A stretch of DNA of 64,000 nucleotides, from the NCBI RefSeq assembly GCF_029227915.1, contig NC_079877.1, forward strand, positions 12,215,351 to 12,279,350, given 5' to 3'. Under the pieces are notes generated by a model that saw nothing but the letters and a program-made list of their open reading frames with translations, was not told the origin of the DNA and searched no databases. Below, piece after piece: positions 11,332-25,212 of this stretch (within the stretch, counting starts at the first letter, position 1; each line of letters opens with the position of its first letter). The translations under genes were made by a program, and so were the position numbers. The DNA is from Hydractinia symbiolongicarpus. Taxonomy: Eukaryota; Cnidaria; Hydrozoa; Anthoathecata; Hydractiniidae.

Positions 11332-14172
11332 AAATGGGCTGACAAGGCACATCGTAGGTGCGCCGGAGTAGGGAATGAAACCTTATGAGTACGATTCGAA
11401 TGCGCTATCACTACACTATCTCCGCATATCCCTTTGTATAAAAAATACCCCGGTTTTTTATTTCAATTTCAGTAAAAGTCAATGTGATCGTAACAACTGG
11501 TTTTCTGATTTCCGAAACTTTCTTTTTTTTTAAAAAAATGAATTTCCACGCACAACAGATTTCTCTAGATTTTAAAATCTTACGAAATTTACGTCTGGGT
11601 TGTTTTGTCGTTAATGTTATTGAAAAATAAGTTCATGTAAAATGTTTTATTTGCGATTTACCATATGAACAAAGATTAGTACACGCAAATATTTGTACGA
11701 ATAAAGTGATGTCTTTTTAAAGTGCTACTCTCTTTTTGCAATAAGTGGTTCCTTCGAATTATTGGATGCGCGGCATGGTTTACCGGCGGTTGAGCGCTCA
11801 ATGTCTGAAGGACTTTATCGCTGTCGTAAACCTAGTGGAGCTCTTCTCCAATGGATTTGCGACAAGCTGTACATCTGTACTAAAGTGCTAAAACTGGATA
11901 CGTCGAGCAGATCAAGACGTAAATAACACAGTGGCTAAAATCAGTATTGACCACGGCACTCACTATAATTATTACTCCACAAGTACTTTTGTTGTGACCC
12001 CGCCATAGCAAAAACCGTGTTGGACATCTGTAGAGGTTTAATATCCTCTTCAAAAATAAAAACACAGGCAACAATCCGTTGTTAACACCAGGCTGAGCGC
12101 TTAGTACAGGTGAACCGTGTTGCACATCCGTATAGGCGTAACAACTTTTTCAAAAAAGCTTGATCGCAACTTCGGTTTAAGTTAAACCACAAATAGCCCG
12201 TCCAGCTAAAACACTTACTCATCAATTTTTTGTAAATAAGTTTTCTTTTTCTAACTAACATTATTCTGTATTATGTATGTATCACAAGCCCGGCGGGTAT
12301 TACTGATTTAGTAACAATATATTCAAACCTAAATTTTGTGTTTTGTTCCCTTTTAAATGCGTTCAAATCTGGGTGAAAATGTTTAGTTTTTTCTTTAATG
12401 TAATCTTTTCTACATTTGCTAAATTGAAGTGTCATTATTCTTAAATCAACAATTTTTTTTCCAACTTATATTAAAAGGTTTTATCCCGTCATGGTGAAGA
12501 ATGACCATAGAATAACATGGAAATATCTAGAATAGTTTTCACAGTATTCATGTCCATTTGCTTTAATACATTATTTATCACACAAGAGCAAATACACTTG
12601 CATGATTATGCACTTAAAAGTTTATATATTGCTACGTTCTTTTGGAGCAAATCGATATTACACCTCAACAAGAATTTAGTGGCAACAATCGACAATGATG
12701 GGTTAATATGTGCAAACGACTACAATATCGTTTGACAATTTTTTTTATAAAATTATATTTATATATAATCAATTAAAATATTAATTTTGCTTTTGTTGGG
12801 CGGTAACTGGTCTGCTTTCTTCGGAAATAATTAATGGCTAAAGGTAATAATAGTATGTCGCAGGTTTCGTATTACTACATTAGTGTATTAGCTTATGATG
12901 TTGTTGCATTTTTCTCGCATTTTTTATCTAAATGAAGTATTGTTATTTTTTTTGTTGCGAGAAACGAGTGCAATTTCTTATTTATTCTTTAATTCTACAA
13001 TCCGGTTGGTTAATAGTTCGATATTGTTTTTCTGAAAAACAAGAAATTTGAGTCAAATTTATTCCATCATCTTTTCATATAAAAGGAGAAACTTTTATGA
13101 AACCAACGAGCTCAGGATAAATGAGGTTAAATGTAACTTTAGATGGTAGAGTTTAGTTTATAATATATCGAAGGAGTTTTGTCTGTATAATAATTTTTAC
13201 GAAATATTACGAAAAATTCGTCTGTTAAGTAACAGAGCATTTTTGTTTTGGAAGGTAATTACCTTAAGGTAATTGGGAGACCATGTCTTGTAATTACGTT
13301 ATGGTTGAGCTTTTATTAAAACTTCAAATTTTTTTAGAAAAATGCTTAAGAAGAGTCTCTAATAATTACTTCCCCAATTTTTTTTCGTCATCCATTTTGG
13401 AATTCTTTTCACATACGTAGAAAATTACAAAATTATTTTGAATATTTGGAGAATTTCATGATCCAGTTTGCAATAAGTTCCATCTTCTACTGTGCACTAT
13501 GAAATACGGATATTTTTAATTATTTCAGTGTATGATCTACATTTTGAATTTGTTTCTTGCCTTTGAACATACTCAAAAGTACCAAAATTATCATAAATGG
13601 CCCTGTTATATCTTTTTCTTATAGCAGAGCACTAGTTAGTAGAGCACTAGTTTGTCTTACAAAATGAATATTTTTTTTTAAGTAAGCTCATTGTGACTCA
13701 TTATTGTAAATTTTTATTGGATTGCATCTCCCGGTATAGCGCAAAATAGCGCGTGCGCAGTTAGACAAAATCTCTTATTTTGTCAAATTGAGCACACACT
13801 AACAAAATAACTATTGGTGGAAAATTGATTGACAAATGGTGGACAAATGGAACTGTACAATACAGACTCAAGAAAAGATGTATTGTTTCCCTGCTACAAA
13901 AAACTTGAAAAAATTGATTTTAATCACGAAACTGAATGTGTATTATAACATGTTGTTAGAGCAGAAATATTTCCAATATTAAAAGAAAATTCAATCGATT
14001 TTCAAAAAGAAACCTAATTTGGACCTAATCGTGACAAACATAAACAACAAACAAACAAACAACAACAAAAAAATGGTTATGTGGGTTTTTGATTTAAATT
14101 CTTTTTCCACAAAACACGTTAATGGATTACTGTTAGATTTCATTTTTTATCGTAAATCTAAAGTTTAGCCGC
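11332..14172. other. Intergenic DNA with one dispersed-repeat fragment
   Basis: No gene recognised. About 11,880-12,230 is a fragment of the repeat family described at 32,695-33,400: it shares GCTGAGCGCTTAGTACAGGT, CCGTGTTGCACATCCGT and a CGTAACA...TTTTTCAAAAAAGC tract. The rest is AT-rich with short reading frames only. Confidence 0.6.
11880..12230 (+). repeat. Dispersed repeat family (GAGCGCTTTAGTACAGG type), partial copy
   Basis: 3' portion of the family that is more complete at 32,695-33,400, 39,713-40,145 and 46,494-46,960 (reverse). Confidence 0.65.
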
Positions 14173-14620
14173 CTAATTTGCCCAAATGGAATATTGGTCA
14201 TTAGCCAAATAATCCGTTGGCTGATCAAAACATCCATAACTTCCTTCAGCAAAACTTAAAGCGTTGTTTCCGAATTGAACTACTTCTTTAAAGTTCCTAG
14301 ACTCGTATGGAACATTTTGTGTTGACCATTTCTCTTTTAATGCCATAGTGCATGAAAAATTTTGTAGATTATTTGTTTGCGTGTAACAAAGAAATGGCAA
14401 GGCGTTGGATTCACCAATGAAGTATTTCAAAACATCAGAGAGCATAGGAGTTTTGTCGAAACGAGTTGTAACATTTTTCCACACTCCAAGATTTCTTTGG
14501 CATGCGAAATCTAATTGTTCAAATCGAGTTAGCTTGTAAAGCATATTCAACACAGAAGTTGTAATTCTTTGATTGGGAACAAGATCCTTAAGTGTTGAAA
14601 TCGTTGCGAAGTTGTATCCA
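14173..14620 (-). CDS. Unrecognised reading frame, possible exon of an extracellular protein
   Basis: The frame opens after a stop near 14,620 and runs to a stop at 14,173-14,175; the first ATG is at 14,553, giving 126 residues, with about 20 open codons before it. The product is not low-complexity and uses a balanced set of residues, unlike the AT-rich noise frames nearby. It has spaced cysteines (in FACQRN, FLCYTQ, FSCTM, YGCFD) and two possible glycosylation sites (NVT, NFS), which fits an extracellular domain. No signal peptide, membrane segment or known motif was recognised, and no strong splice acceptor was found upstream. It could be a terminal exon, a pseudogene or a chance frame. Confidence 0.35.
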
Positions 14621-14629
14621 CTTTACGTA

Positions 14630-17257
14630 TGACAATGTGTTACAAATAATAATTGGGAAGGATAATTAGGATAATTTGGGATAGTGAAAAAGACATTTAT
14701 TTGGTTTAATCAAAGTTATCGTAAATCCCCTCCATGTTATGCGGAATCGTTAACAAACATTTGTAAATGTGAAATGTGTACCTTTGCAACTGTCTTTAAT
14801 GTTAAATCTATTTTCTTTTACATTCAAGACATTCTAAATAAGGTCACATTATGTTCTGTAAATCCGTCAATGGAAAAACGAAAAATATACATATCCTCGA
14901 TCATGATTCCAACATCATGGTCTAAAGAAGCACTTCTGAATTATCAAGTCACTATTTATCCTTGTAGATTTTAATTCATTCCAAAGGAAAAAACCACAAT
15001 TATCCAAAATAAATAAAAATAAATATTCAATTTCTTGTAGATTTTTTGTAGATTGTTTATTTCACAGGCCTTCGGTATTTCTCGATTAACTTCCTACTAA
15101 TAACAACAAACTAATCTTAAATGGTAAGCAACAAATTTCTGTGGCAATCTATGGTTACTAGTCGTTAGCCCGTGGAAAATCCGCTGGTTCGCCCGTCGCA
15201 GCAAAGCTACCATTTTGCGTGACAGACAGACAGACAAACAGACAAATTGCTATTTTAACACTATTTTAAAAGGCCTAAAAAACGAGCTGTCAATCTTCTA
15301 CTTTACGTACTAACACGAGAGTCAAACTTATGGTAGGAGAAAAGTAAGCAATAAGCACTAAAACAAAATCTTAATACATCTTCAGTATCGTAGTGAACGC
15401 CCAAATATAACAAAAAACGACAAAAAAGTACCTTCCAAATATTTAATATACATAATTTACCCTATATAACCTCTTACCTTACTTTTAAATCGAGTTTTCT
15501 GACAAAAAAATTAACTTTTTTGACTTGGCTACCCATACTAGATTATTGTGTAGAAAGCCAGTTGAAACAACAACAAAGACTTATCTTTTTAGGTCTATTA
15601 ATTACCTTCTTCATTCGGTCCGGGGTTTTACGAACCCCCCCTCAATAACTTTTTATAGGCTCGTTTAAATTGAATCAAACTTAGCACACTTATAGTACAT
15701 CACAAAAGGAACTGACGGCAATAAATTTTTGCTTGCGTCAGCACATTTTCTGTGACGTCATCAAACGCTTGAAATTTCATCAAAATACTACCAACTGCTT
15801 AAAACGCAATTACTTTTGTTCTAAAGCGAATTTTTGCATTCTGTTTGAAGTTTCTAAAAGCTAAATTAAAGTTACGTTACACATTTTCCGGTTTTTACAT
15901 AGATGAAAAGTTACCAAAAATTGCTTGAAAATCCATTTTTTTATTTTCAGGTAAAAATCCCAAAAAATCGGAAATCGCACTAATCACGTGAGCACTGTAC
16001 TGCACTGTACAGTATATTTTCTACAAGCTTTTTTCAGAGAGATATATCTGTCGAAATATAACTCCAAAATTGTAAAGAATTATTAAGTGTTAGAAAAGCG
16101 TACTGATGAAACACTTTGGATTAGTCAGCCTTAATAAGTTACTCTACAATGAAAAAATCTAATTCAAACATGTGTCACAAAGAAGCAACCGAATTACAGA
16201 GCTACTACAATGAAGTTATTGGATTTTTTGTTGAAAATAACAATTTTCAGATGGGTCAATCTCTTAAACCAAGTAAAGTCAAAGATTATGTATAAAAAAT
16301 TATGCATTGTTGGTGTCATATCTAACTATGGTTACACTACAACGAAAATATATCGCAGCAGAAGATGATAGTGAAAGAGAAAACAAAAATTGCTGATGCT
16401 CATATTCAAGTCATTTTATACACAGAACAAGTATGCATTGAAATGTTTGTGTCGATAGCACAAATTAGTGCCTATCAACGCCATGTTTTTTTAAAACGCC
16501 ACGTTTTTCTGCACAATTCAAGTGGGTTTATGGAAATGTGTGGACATGTGTTATGGTTAGATCAGTGAAGATGATTTAGCTGAAGATATTTGAAACCACA
16601 TTAGTAAGAATGCAGTGAAAAGATTAGATGCAAATAAATCCTTAAATTCTTTAAGCGCAATTTGCAAGGCGACAACAGAAATAAAGAAAACCTAAATGTA
16701 CGGTTTAGCACGCATAAGTGCAACATGATAAATTACAAATGATCAAGGTTTTGCTACAATTCGATTCGTTTAGCATACACCTACACGCTTCCATCCATCA
16801 TTATTTTATAACACAAAAAAGCCCTTAGTTGTACCTTGACACTTATTATTTTCACTGATAGGCTGCAAAGAATAATAAACAAGTTTCTAGCATGTAAAAT
16901 CATCTCTGTATTCTTCGCAAACAGGTGTGTTCCATGGTTTACATGTATTTCTTTATTTTATTGCTACTTTCCCTCTTTTATGAGTAACCTGGAAAAGAAA
17001 AAACAAATTATGCGTTCGAGAAAAGATGAACTTTAAACAGCAAAGTTGATTACTCTGGCACTGTCTTTTAATGGGCTTTGTCGATTTCTATGAATTAAAG
17101 AAGCACTTGGTACTAAGTGAAGTGGTGCAGTCATTTATATTTTGTTGTTAGACATATTACTTTCAATTGATATACCTGTCAATGGTTTCCAAGTGAGTCC
17201 ATAAGGGCGGTTCGGAGGTTTGGAAATCTCTGATATACATCCCAGCAACGGTTTTAT
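14630..17257. other. Intergenic DNA, mostly repeat-derived
   Basis: Contains a GACA-rich stretch near 15,220-15,245 preceded by GCCCGTGGAAAATCC, a motif that recurs near 17,635, 18,330 and 46,940. Contains the repeat at 15,640-16,010. A 44-codon frame starting at 16,149 (MKKSNSNMCHKEATELQSYY start) stops at 16,283 and might be transposase debris. Nothing else was supported. Confidence 0.5.
15640..16010 (+). repeat. Copy of the centre of the 60.6-61.7 kb palindromic element
   Basis: Aligns in reverse orientation with about 60,930-61,290: shared ordered text includes TTTGCATTCTGTTTGAAGTT, GCGTCAGCACATTTTCTGTG and ACGTCATC. It lacks the palindrome arms. Confidence 0.75.
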
Positions 17258-17322
17258 CTGGGGGTCCAACCCACAACCTTTTGGACGTGAGCTGAGCGCT
17301 CTACGAACTGAGCTACCAAGGA
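17255..17322 (-). other. tRNA-like sequence (Pol III A and B boxes), SINE head or tRNA pseudogene
   Basis: The minus strand reads GGTAGCTCAGTTCGTAGAGCG, an A-box/D-arm-like sequence, followed about 30 bases on by GGGTTGGACCCCC, resembling a B box/T arm. The acceptor ends do not pair and the anticodon stem is poor, so it is not a functional tRNA. A tRNA-derived SINE is the likeliest explanation. Confidence 0.5.
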
Positions 17323-17629
17323 AAGACGAAGAGTTGCAATATTGCACACATTCTGCGCCTTGCTTTTTCACTTAATATATGTAATTATTTTGTTATTATC
17401 ATTTTTTTATTTAAAATTTTTAACAAGAAGATGAAACATCTAGCCGGGAAAGGTTGAAATACAAACACACAAAACTTCCTTATTATTTTTCTCGTATAAA
17501 GACAGCTACCTGATTGTCCATGGGTCATGTTAGGATCTAACTAAGTTTAATTGTTTATTTCAGACAAATAATAATATATTTTAGCAACATTTTCATAACT
17601 GCAAGAATGTTATTATAATATGACTAGTC

Positions 17630-18350
17630 GATAAAGCCCGTGGAAAAATCCACTGAGGTAGGATAAATATGAGAAAGAAGCGTCATTCGAATTTTGATGA
17701 CGTCAGCAACCTATCCACAAAAAAAAATAGAACCTTGTTTTCACGTCACCTCTATAGCATAAACTGCTGATCAATAAAATGTTTATGATCATGTGCTTTT
17801 GATTAGCACTTAATGAGATATAAGGGCTTAAAAATTTTGCTGACGTCAGCAATGACCCGTCAAAACTGTAAAAAAAATTTAAAAATTTGTATACCTGTTG
17901 TCTTCATCGTATAGACCTTGAACCGCTGATCAAGATAATGTATAGGATTATGTACTTTTGAGAAACAGGTTTTTTGATGACGTCATTAACCCGTCCATTC
18001 CAAAACGGATTTGGGGCCTTAGGTTTGGCAATCTTGCCTAAATTGATCCTAGGTGGTCCCTAGTTACCCACGCGGTGAAACATTGACGTCACCGCCTCGT
18101 TTCCAGGTTAATTATCCTCAAAGTTTTAAGTGCACTGTAATGGCGTCATTAATTTAATATAAGATATTGATGTTAAAGTAGTGATATTGACGTCGCGCCG
18201 TAACGTCAGAAAATTTACCATATTATACATGTATTTTTCGGCAACATCAAAGGAAAATGAGCACATCCACTTTGCCTTTAACAGACAGACAGACAGACAC
18301 ACTTAGCGTGTTATTATACTAGTCGATCAGGCCCGTGGAAAAATCCACTT
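17630..18350 (-). repeat. Dispersed repeat, copy 2 (reverse of 7.16-7.57 kb)
   Basis: In reverse orientation it repeats the ordered motifs of 7160-7570, including GAATGGACGGGTTAATGACG. It is bounded on both sides by GCCCGTGGAAAAATCCAC (17,635 and 18,330) and ends in a CAGACAGACAGACAC tract near 18,283. Confidence 0.6.
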
Positions 18351-18469
18351 AGGCAAAAGCCCAATGAAAAAATAGGTTGCTTTAGATGTTTTGCTGACGT
18401 CAGCAGTGCATATACAAAAAAATGTTCTTAAAATCTTACACCAAATATCAAATGTCAAATCGCATTTAA

Positions 18470-20100
<1,631 letters not shown>

Positions 20101-21689
20101 TAACATCCTTTCATAAATTAAAATAAAATCATAAACTCATGTAAATTTCCAATCAAATGTCTACAACCCCCTGTAGAAATAACCTGGTATTATACATGTA
20201 GGCTGACAAAATTTTAACCGGATGTCAGAAACAAAACAATAAAAAATAACTTAACACACATGCTTTAAATTTATTGCACGTAGTGAAAATGTGAAACTAA
20301 TTAAACTCTTATGGGCATAAAAATACATCCTACTATTCTGCAAAAAGTTCAAGTCTTTATAAGATTTTGTAGGTAGCTAACTAGCTAGCTACAGCTTGTT
20401 ACATCATAATTCGTGCTCATAAAAGAAAAGAAGTTTGCAAACTAAGGTAGCTAGCTATAGATAATTAAAAAAGAAGGAATAACAATATAAATGATAGGTT
20501 AGAGCTAGCCATGAGATGAGGAGCAGGCATTGGTGGCTAACATTAGCTAGCTAACAGTAGGTAAGACACGCGGTTAAATATACTTAAACTGGGAATACTT
20601 AGCTCAAACTAAAGCTAGTAAAACACATATAAAGAGAAACAATAGTAATGTAAAAATAATAACATTACAGTGAGCAGTAAGTTCAACATACCAAAGTTTT
20701 CCGTTTGTTAGTCAGCTAACAGCTGTATGTTGCATTTTGAATTATAGGACAAACATATTAGTTACGTGCCAGCGAATACATTAGTTATGCAACAAAAACA
20801 TAAACAAATATGGTGGCTGGGTTTTTTTTAAAAAAAGTGGTAAAATATAAAACTTTAAGAATTTGAGGCTTTTCTTGGAAAATGCGAGTGTGCTTACTCC
20901 GGTGACATTAAAACTAAACGTCTGAAAACATCAAAGTTCTTACTATTATTGATTTTAAATCCACTTTAAACTATAGCCTTTATTTTCTACTTCTAACTGT
21001 ACTACTTTATTTTTAGCTCTAGCTACCACTTCATATTTCACTTCTTGGACTTTTCTTTCTCAGAATTAATTTTTGCACTTTTTTCAAGATGAAGGGGCCG
21101 TTCTTTTGTTGTTGTTTTTTTCGGTGTCGAGGGACACGATTTTTGTAAAGAAAGCCGTTAAATTTTTTTTTAGCAAATCAAGTTGCTCAATTTTGATCAC
21201 GTGATGTAAACAAAGGAAACCCGCTAGCAAAATGGATATAACTTCTTCGGAGACTTCAAAGGAAATTTCGGCTACATCAAGGGAAAATGAACGCATCCAC
21301 TTTGCCTGTCACAGACAGACGGACACACTTAGCGTATTATTATATAGATGATAGGGTCACTTTTTATGGTAAAATTATTGTTGTTACTTCAAAAATTAAC
21401 TTTGATGTTTTTTTCTCTATTATTCATTTGAATGCGGAAAGTCTTTCACAAAATAATTACATCAAAATTACGGAAAACTCAAAATACAGTAAGCTTGAGG
21501 AAAATCAGGTCGATTTTTTTACGGAGATAAAAATAATTTTAAACTTAGCTATATTTTCTGAGTTTCAAAAATTGCAAAATATATAAAAAACTATACTTTA
21601 ATTCTCCTTACGCACAATTGTCCTTATTGCTTGAAACTACCTTGATAATAACATTTTTGTTTTAACGTCAACGCTTTTTTCGATTATGT
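20101..21689. other. Intergenic DNA, AGCTAGCTA-rich
   Basis: The stretch 20,360-20,620 is rich in TAGCTAGC-type short repeats, which also occur at 31.77-32.3, 33.4-33.65, 45.17-45.45 and 48.5-48.87 kb. At 21,275-21,345 the phrase GGGAAAATGAACGCATCCACTTTGCC plus CAGACAGACGGACACACTTAGCGT recalls the repeat end at 18,255-18,310. No gene seen. Confidence 0.55.
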
Positions 21690-23832
21690 TGTGGGAAAAA
21701 AGAGAACCTTCAAGAGTAAGCAGGCACACGTTTGCGCCATGCACGTACTCACAAAGTCTCACGTTCTAAGTTCGCTATATAAACTGTTTGTCGGCTATAG
21801 TAACATTACCGTTACTTTAATGAAAGAAAGTTACTCAACAAGATATCTACGTGGTACCAAATTCTCCGCAATATGTTTAAGATTAGGCTTAAGCGAAGCG
21901 AATGATGGTTTCCTTATCGACCCATGCATTTTCACAGCCAAAACACTTGACAGATCATGGTTAAGTGGTCGCTTACAGAGTCAGACGCAATAGTTGTTAT
22001 TTCTTTGCAGACAAAAACTGTCGGGGTTGATCAATTTTGGCGTGATTTACGGTATTTTTGGTATAAACGGTGGTAAAATTATCGCGAACATTTTTGATGT
22101 AACCAAAAATATAATGAAGCTAATTATATTATCGCACATCTCATAACCTTTAAACTACATAATAATAACAAGTTGTTGTTATATAAATCAACGTTGCAAT
22201 AACTATGCTTAATAAACGTTTAACAGGTTCACTGAATTTCGGAAAATAAGAGCATGTTTTATTTTTGATAATGCTTGGTCTATTACTTGCGCAAAAATAT
22301 CAGGGTGAAATGATTACAAAAAGAAATCAAAAAATTATTACCGATCGCAACAGTTTTTTAACAAACCTTTAACACTAATGATGGCGGTATCATTTGTACC
22401 AGAATATTTTGACCTCAATTTGAATACAGCTAATAATGTAAAAGATTTTTACTTCATTGTATTGGATTTTCTTGATGAACATTTTGTATATACCTTTGAA
22501 AAGCTTGCTGATAAACGACCACCAAATTTGTTTTTACCAGAGTCAGTTGCTGTTATAGCCGCGTCATTTATAAGCTTTTAGATAAATTTGCACTACAAAA
22601 AAGAGGACCACCTACAACAAGTACGCACAGATTTACGCCATGCACATACTTTCAAAAATGTCGCAATGTTAGAGAGCCAAATAAATTTTTTACACGCTAC
22701 AGTTAACACGCATTAACGTTAACTGCAAATACATCAAAGCGCATACAACTACAGGTTTTAAGGCTTTTTAAACACATGCTTACAACAATGGCTTCAAATA
22801 AAGACAAACATTGGTACCAATAACTTATCTTTTATGAAGTGAAATTTGTTAAAGTCGCACTGAATGGGAAATGTCAGGAAGTATTTTTTTCTGATGTTTT
22901 AATACTTTTTAAACAACATGCCAGGAATTAAGATCAGGGATAAAGGGTTACATCAACAAGTCAATAAATTATTAATAATAACAAAAGTTTTTAACTAACC
23001 TTTAACACTTGTGATAGTTGCAGTATCATTTACAGGAACTAAAGTTGACTTCCATTCGAATGCAGCTATTAATGTAAAAGACTTTGCTTCATTGTATTGG
23101 ATTTTCTTAATGAACATTTTATACACATTATTTGAAAAGCTTGCTGATAATCGACCACCAAATTTGTTTTTACCAGCGTCATTTACTGTTGCAGACCTTC
23201 CATCTACTAATACCAAACCACCTTCGGACAACTCCACACCAAATACCCTTTCTCCATCCTTATTAGTTTCCACTCTCCAACTTAATTCTGCAGTTGAGTT
23301 ACCAGTTGCTTCTATGTTCTTTATAATAGCTTCAACTGACCCAGACATTGCTGCGAATCAGAATAATATTTTACAAATTTAATATTTTGATAGACAAATC
23401 CTTATTTTTTGGTTATTTTTCCAAACTAAGCAATTTTCTGTAAACTTTTGCTTAATATATAATAATTAAACTCCTTATAGTATGATCTGTAACAAGCCAT
23501 GTATCAGATTATTTCAATCCATGTATCATAAAGAGGTATTTTTGCGATTGGCACGTGTGTAGCACAGTAACAGTTTGATGGCCTGAGGCGTCTAGTCAAG
23601 TTTAGTGGTCAGAGTTCTTGTTTGCTTTCATCCACATCTCATAAAAATTGCTCGTTCACACTCTTTTAGTTTGAATATTTCGTAAAGCATGGACAGGATT
23701 TTGCTTACTTACGTGCAAAACATGTCGTTTACTACATGACTACTATGTGTTGATAAAAACTTACTTACCTGTCTTCAGCATTATCAAAATTGTTAAATAA
23801 ATATAAAAATTTACACCATCCAAAGCTGTCAT
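21690..23832 (-). pseudogene. Alr-like locus A: intact signal peptide and domain 1, rearranged remainder
   Basis: Signal-peptide exon 23,769-23,832 (21 codons plus one base, donor GTAAG). Domain 1 exon 23,000-23,350 is open, 351 bp and phase 1 at both ends, as in loci B and C; it carries FGGRLSASF and YKMFIKKIQYNEAKSF and no cysteine. Next comes the start of a domain 2 exon (22,611 downward, reading GGPLFCSANLSKS then TAA), fused at about 22,575 to the C-terminal two thirds of a second domain 1 whose donor is at 22,367. The intron-plus-domain-2-start text returns once more, decayed, at 21,695-21,765. This pattern fits a duplicated domain 1-domain 2 unit with internal deletions. No domain 3, membrane or tail exon follows. 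If transcribed and spliced, it would give a secreted product of 152 residues (signal peptide, domain 1 and 14 codons including the stop). Pseudogene is the safer call. Confidence 0.7.
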
Positions 23833-24956
23833 CCTGTATGATTATATGTTATGTTGTATACTATCATTACTATAATCAGATAATGCCAAAGTTCTTTCCT
23901 AACCGTAATGATTGCGTTTACTTATGTAATTAACTATAATTAATTATAATTTTAATGAAAAGAAGGGAAGGTTAAATTTTATTTTAATAGCTTTCTTTAT
24001 TAAAACTTTTATTTCGTATGACGTTTTCGAGTCAATCAATATTTATTAATTGAGGAGAGTTCTAGAGAAGTACCATTAATGGAAAATATGGATTTATATA
24101 CAGCCCTATAATAAAACAAAGAGTGTGTCCATCCATCTGTGACAGGTAGATGTGTTCATTTTTCTCTTATTTAACGTACATTGTTTTCATTAGCGTTTTA
24201 AGCTCTATGGGATAAAGGCATCGGGTATATCAATTTCTTTAAAAAAATTTTTGTATTTTTAAACTTTGTAGCCCATGATTTATCCTTTTTCTGTTTTAAG
24301 AATAAACATCACATTTAACAGGTAAAAAAACTATCCAATAAAGGTTTCGTATATCCACTTAAGAGAACCTATATTTTTTACGTTGTTTTTTTGCCTAAGT
24401 TGATTTTTTGCGAGCCTAATTAACTAGTTACAATTAATAAAAAATTATGCGAAATCAAAATAGGAGAAATGGGTAAGGATGATACCGATAAAGGTATTAA
24501 GTGTAAGATTTTACGAGGGAATTATTTTTTTAAACATAATTCTAACTATAACAATTTGTGCATTATCAATTAGTCATCGAAAAGAGAAAATAATTGTTCA
24601 ATCAAAATGCGCAAAAATAACGAATTGTCCGATAATGTAAACAAATGCAAGTTGGCGAAATTGAATGAAATAAAATTGATTGCCTTACTTCGAAAATATT
24701 TATCATTTTACTGATGCAATATGTTAATTTGACTTGATGAGACACATAATATGTGATATTACTGATTTCTTCGTTAAATTTTTTTGACACCAAAGACTTA
24801 GTTTTACTTTTCTTATATATTTGGGGTGTTTAATTGTATTTACCTCTGAAGGCATCAAGGCAATGATTGGGTGTGGACGCTTATCATGCTATTGGTTAGT
24901 TAGAGTATTTTCACAACAGAACAGAACGGTCACAACAGAAAATTTAATGTAACCTT
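23833..24956. other. Upstream region of locus A, no gene
   Basis: AT-rich DNA with no exon-like segment on either strand. A reversed repeat-end phrase (GTGTCCATCCATCTGTGACAGG near 24,125) corresponds to the one near 18,270 and 21,290. Confidence 0.55.
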
Positions 24957-24961
24957 TAAAA

Positions 24962-25161
24962 TGATAAAAACAGACACACAGAGTTTCTCACTCATAGAGT
25001 ACTTTTTCTCTCATAAAGAAACAAACTGATCACAGAAAAACGTAGAGAATAAAAAAAAAATGTGCGTAATATAATGCACGTGACAGTTCTAACATAAAAT
25101 AATAGAACCACCGGTTCACAACTGAATAAAAGATAGCAAGTGAGCGTCACATATTTCAACA
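24962..25161 (-). repeat. Copia 3' LTR (200 bp)
   Basis: Direct repeat of 29,198-29,396; TG...CA ends. On the element's own strand this is the downstream LTR. The purine tract AAGTGGGAG immediately upstream (25,162-25,170, minus strand) is the likely plus-strand primer. Confidence 0.95.
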
Positions 25162-25212
25162 CTCCCACTTGACGGTCACTCCGTCACGATAGTCATTTCG
25201 TCAATGTAAAAT

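Noticed and set aside
22378-22581. Plus-strand frame of 67 codons
   Set aside because: Antisense of a partial Alr domain 1; the same holds for the plus-strand frames at 23,011-23,382, 38,479-38,730 and 53,623-53,832.
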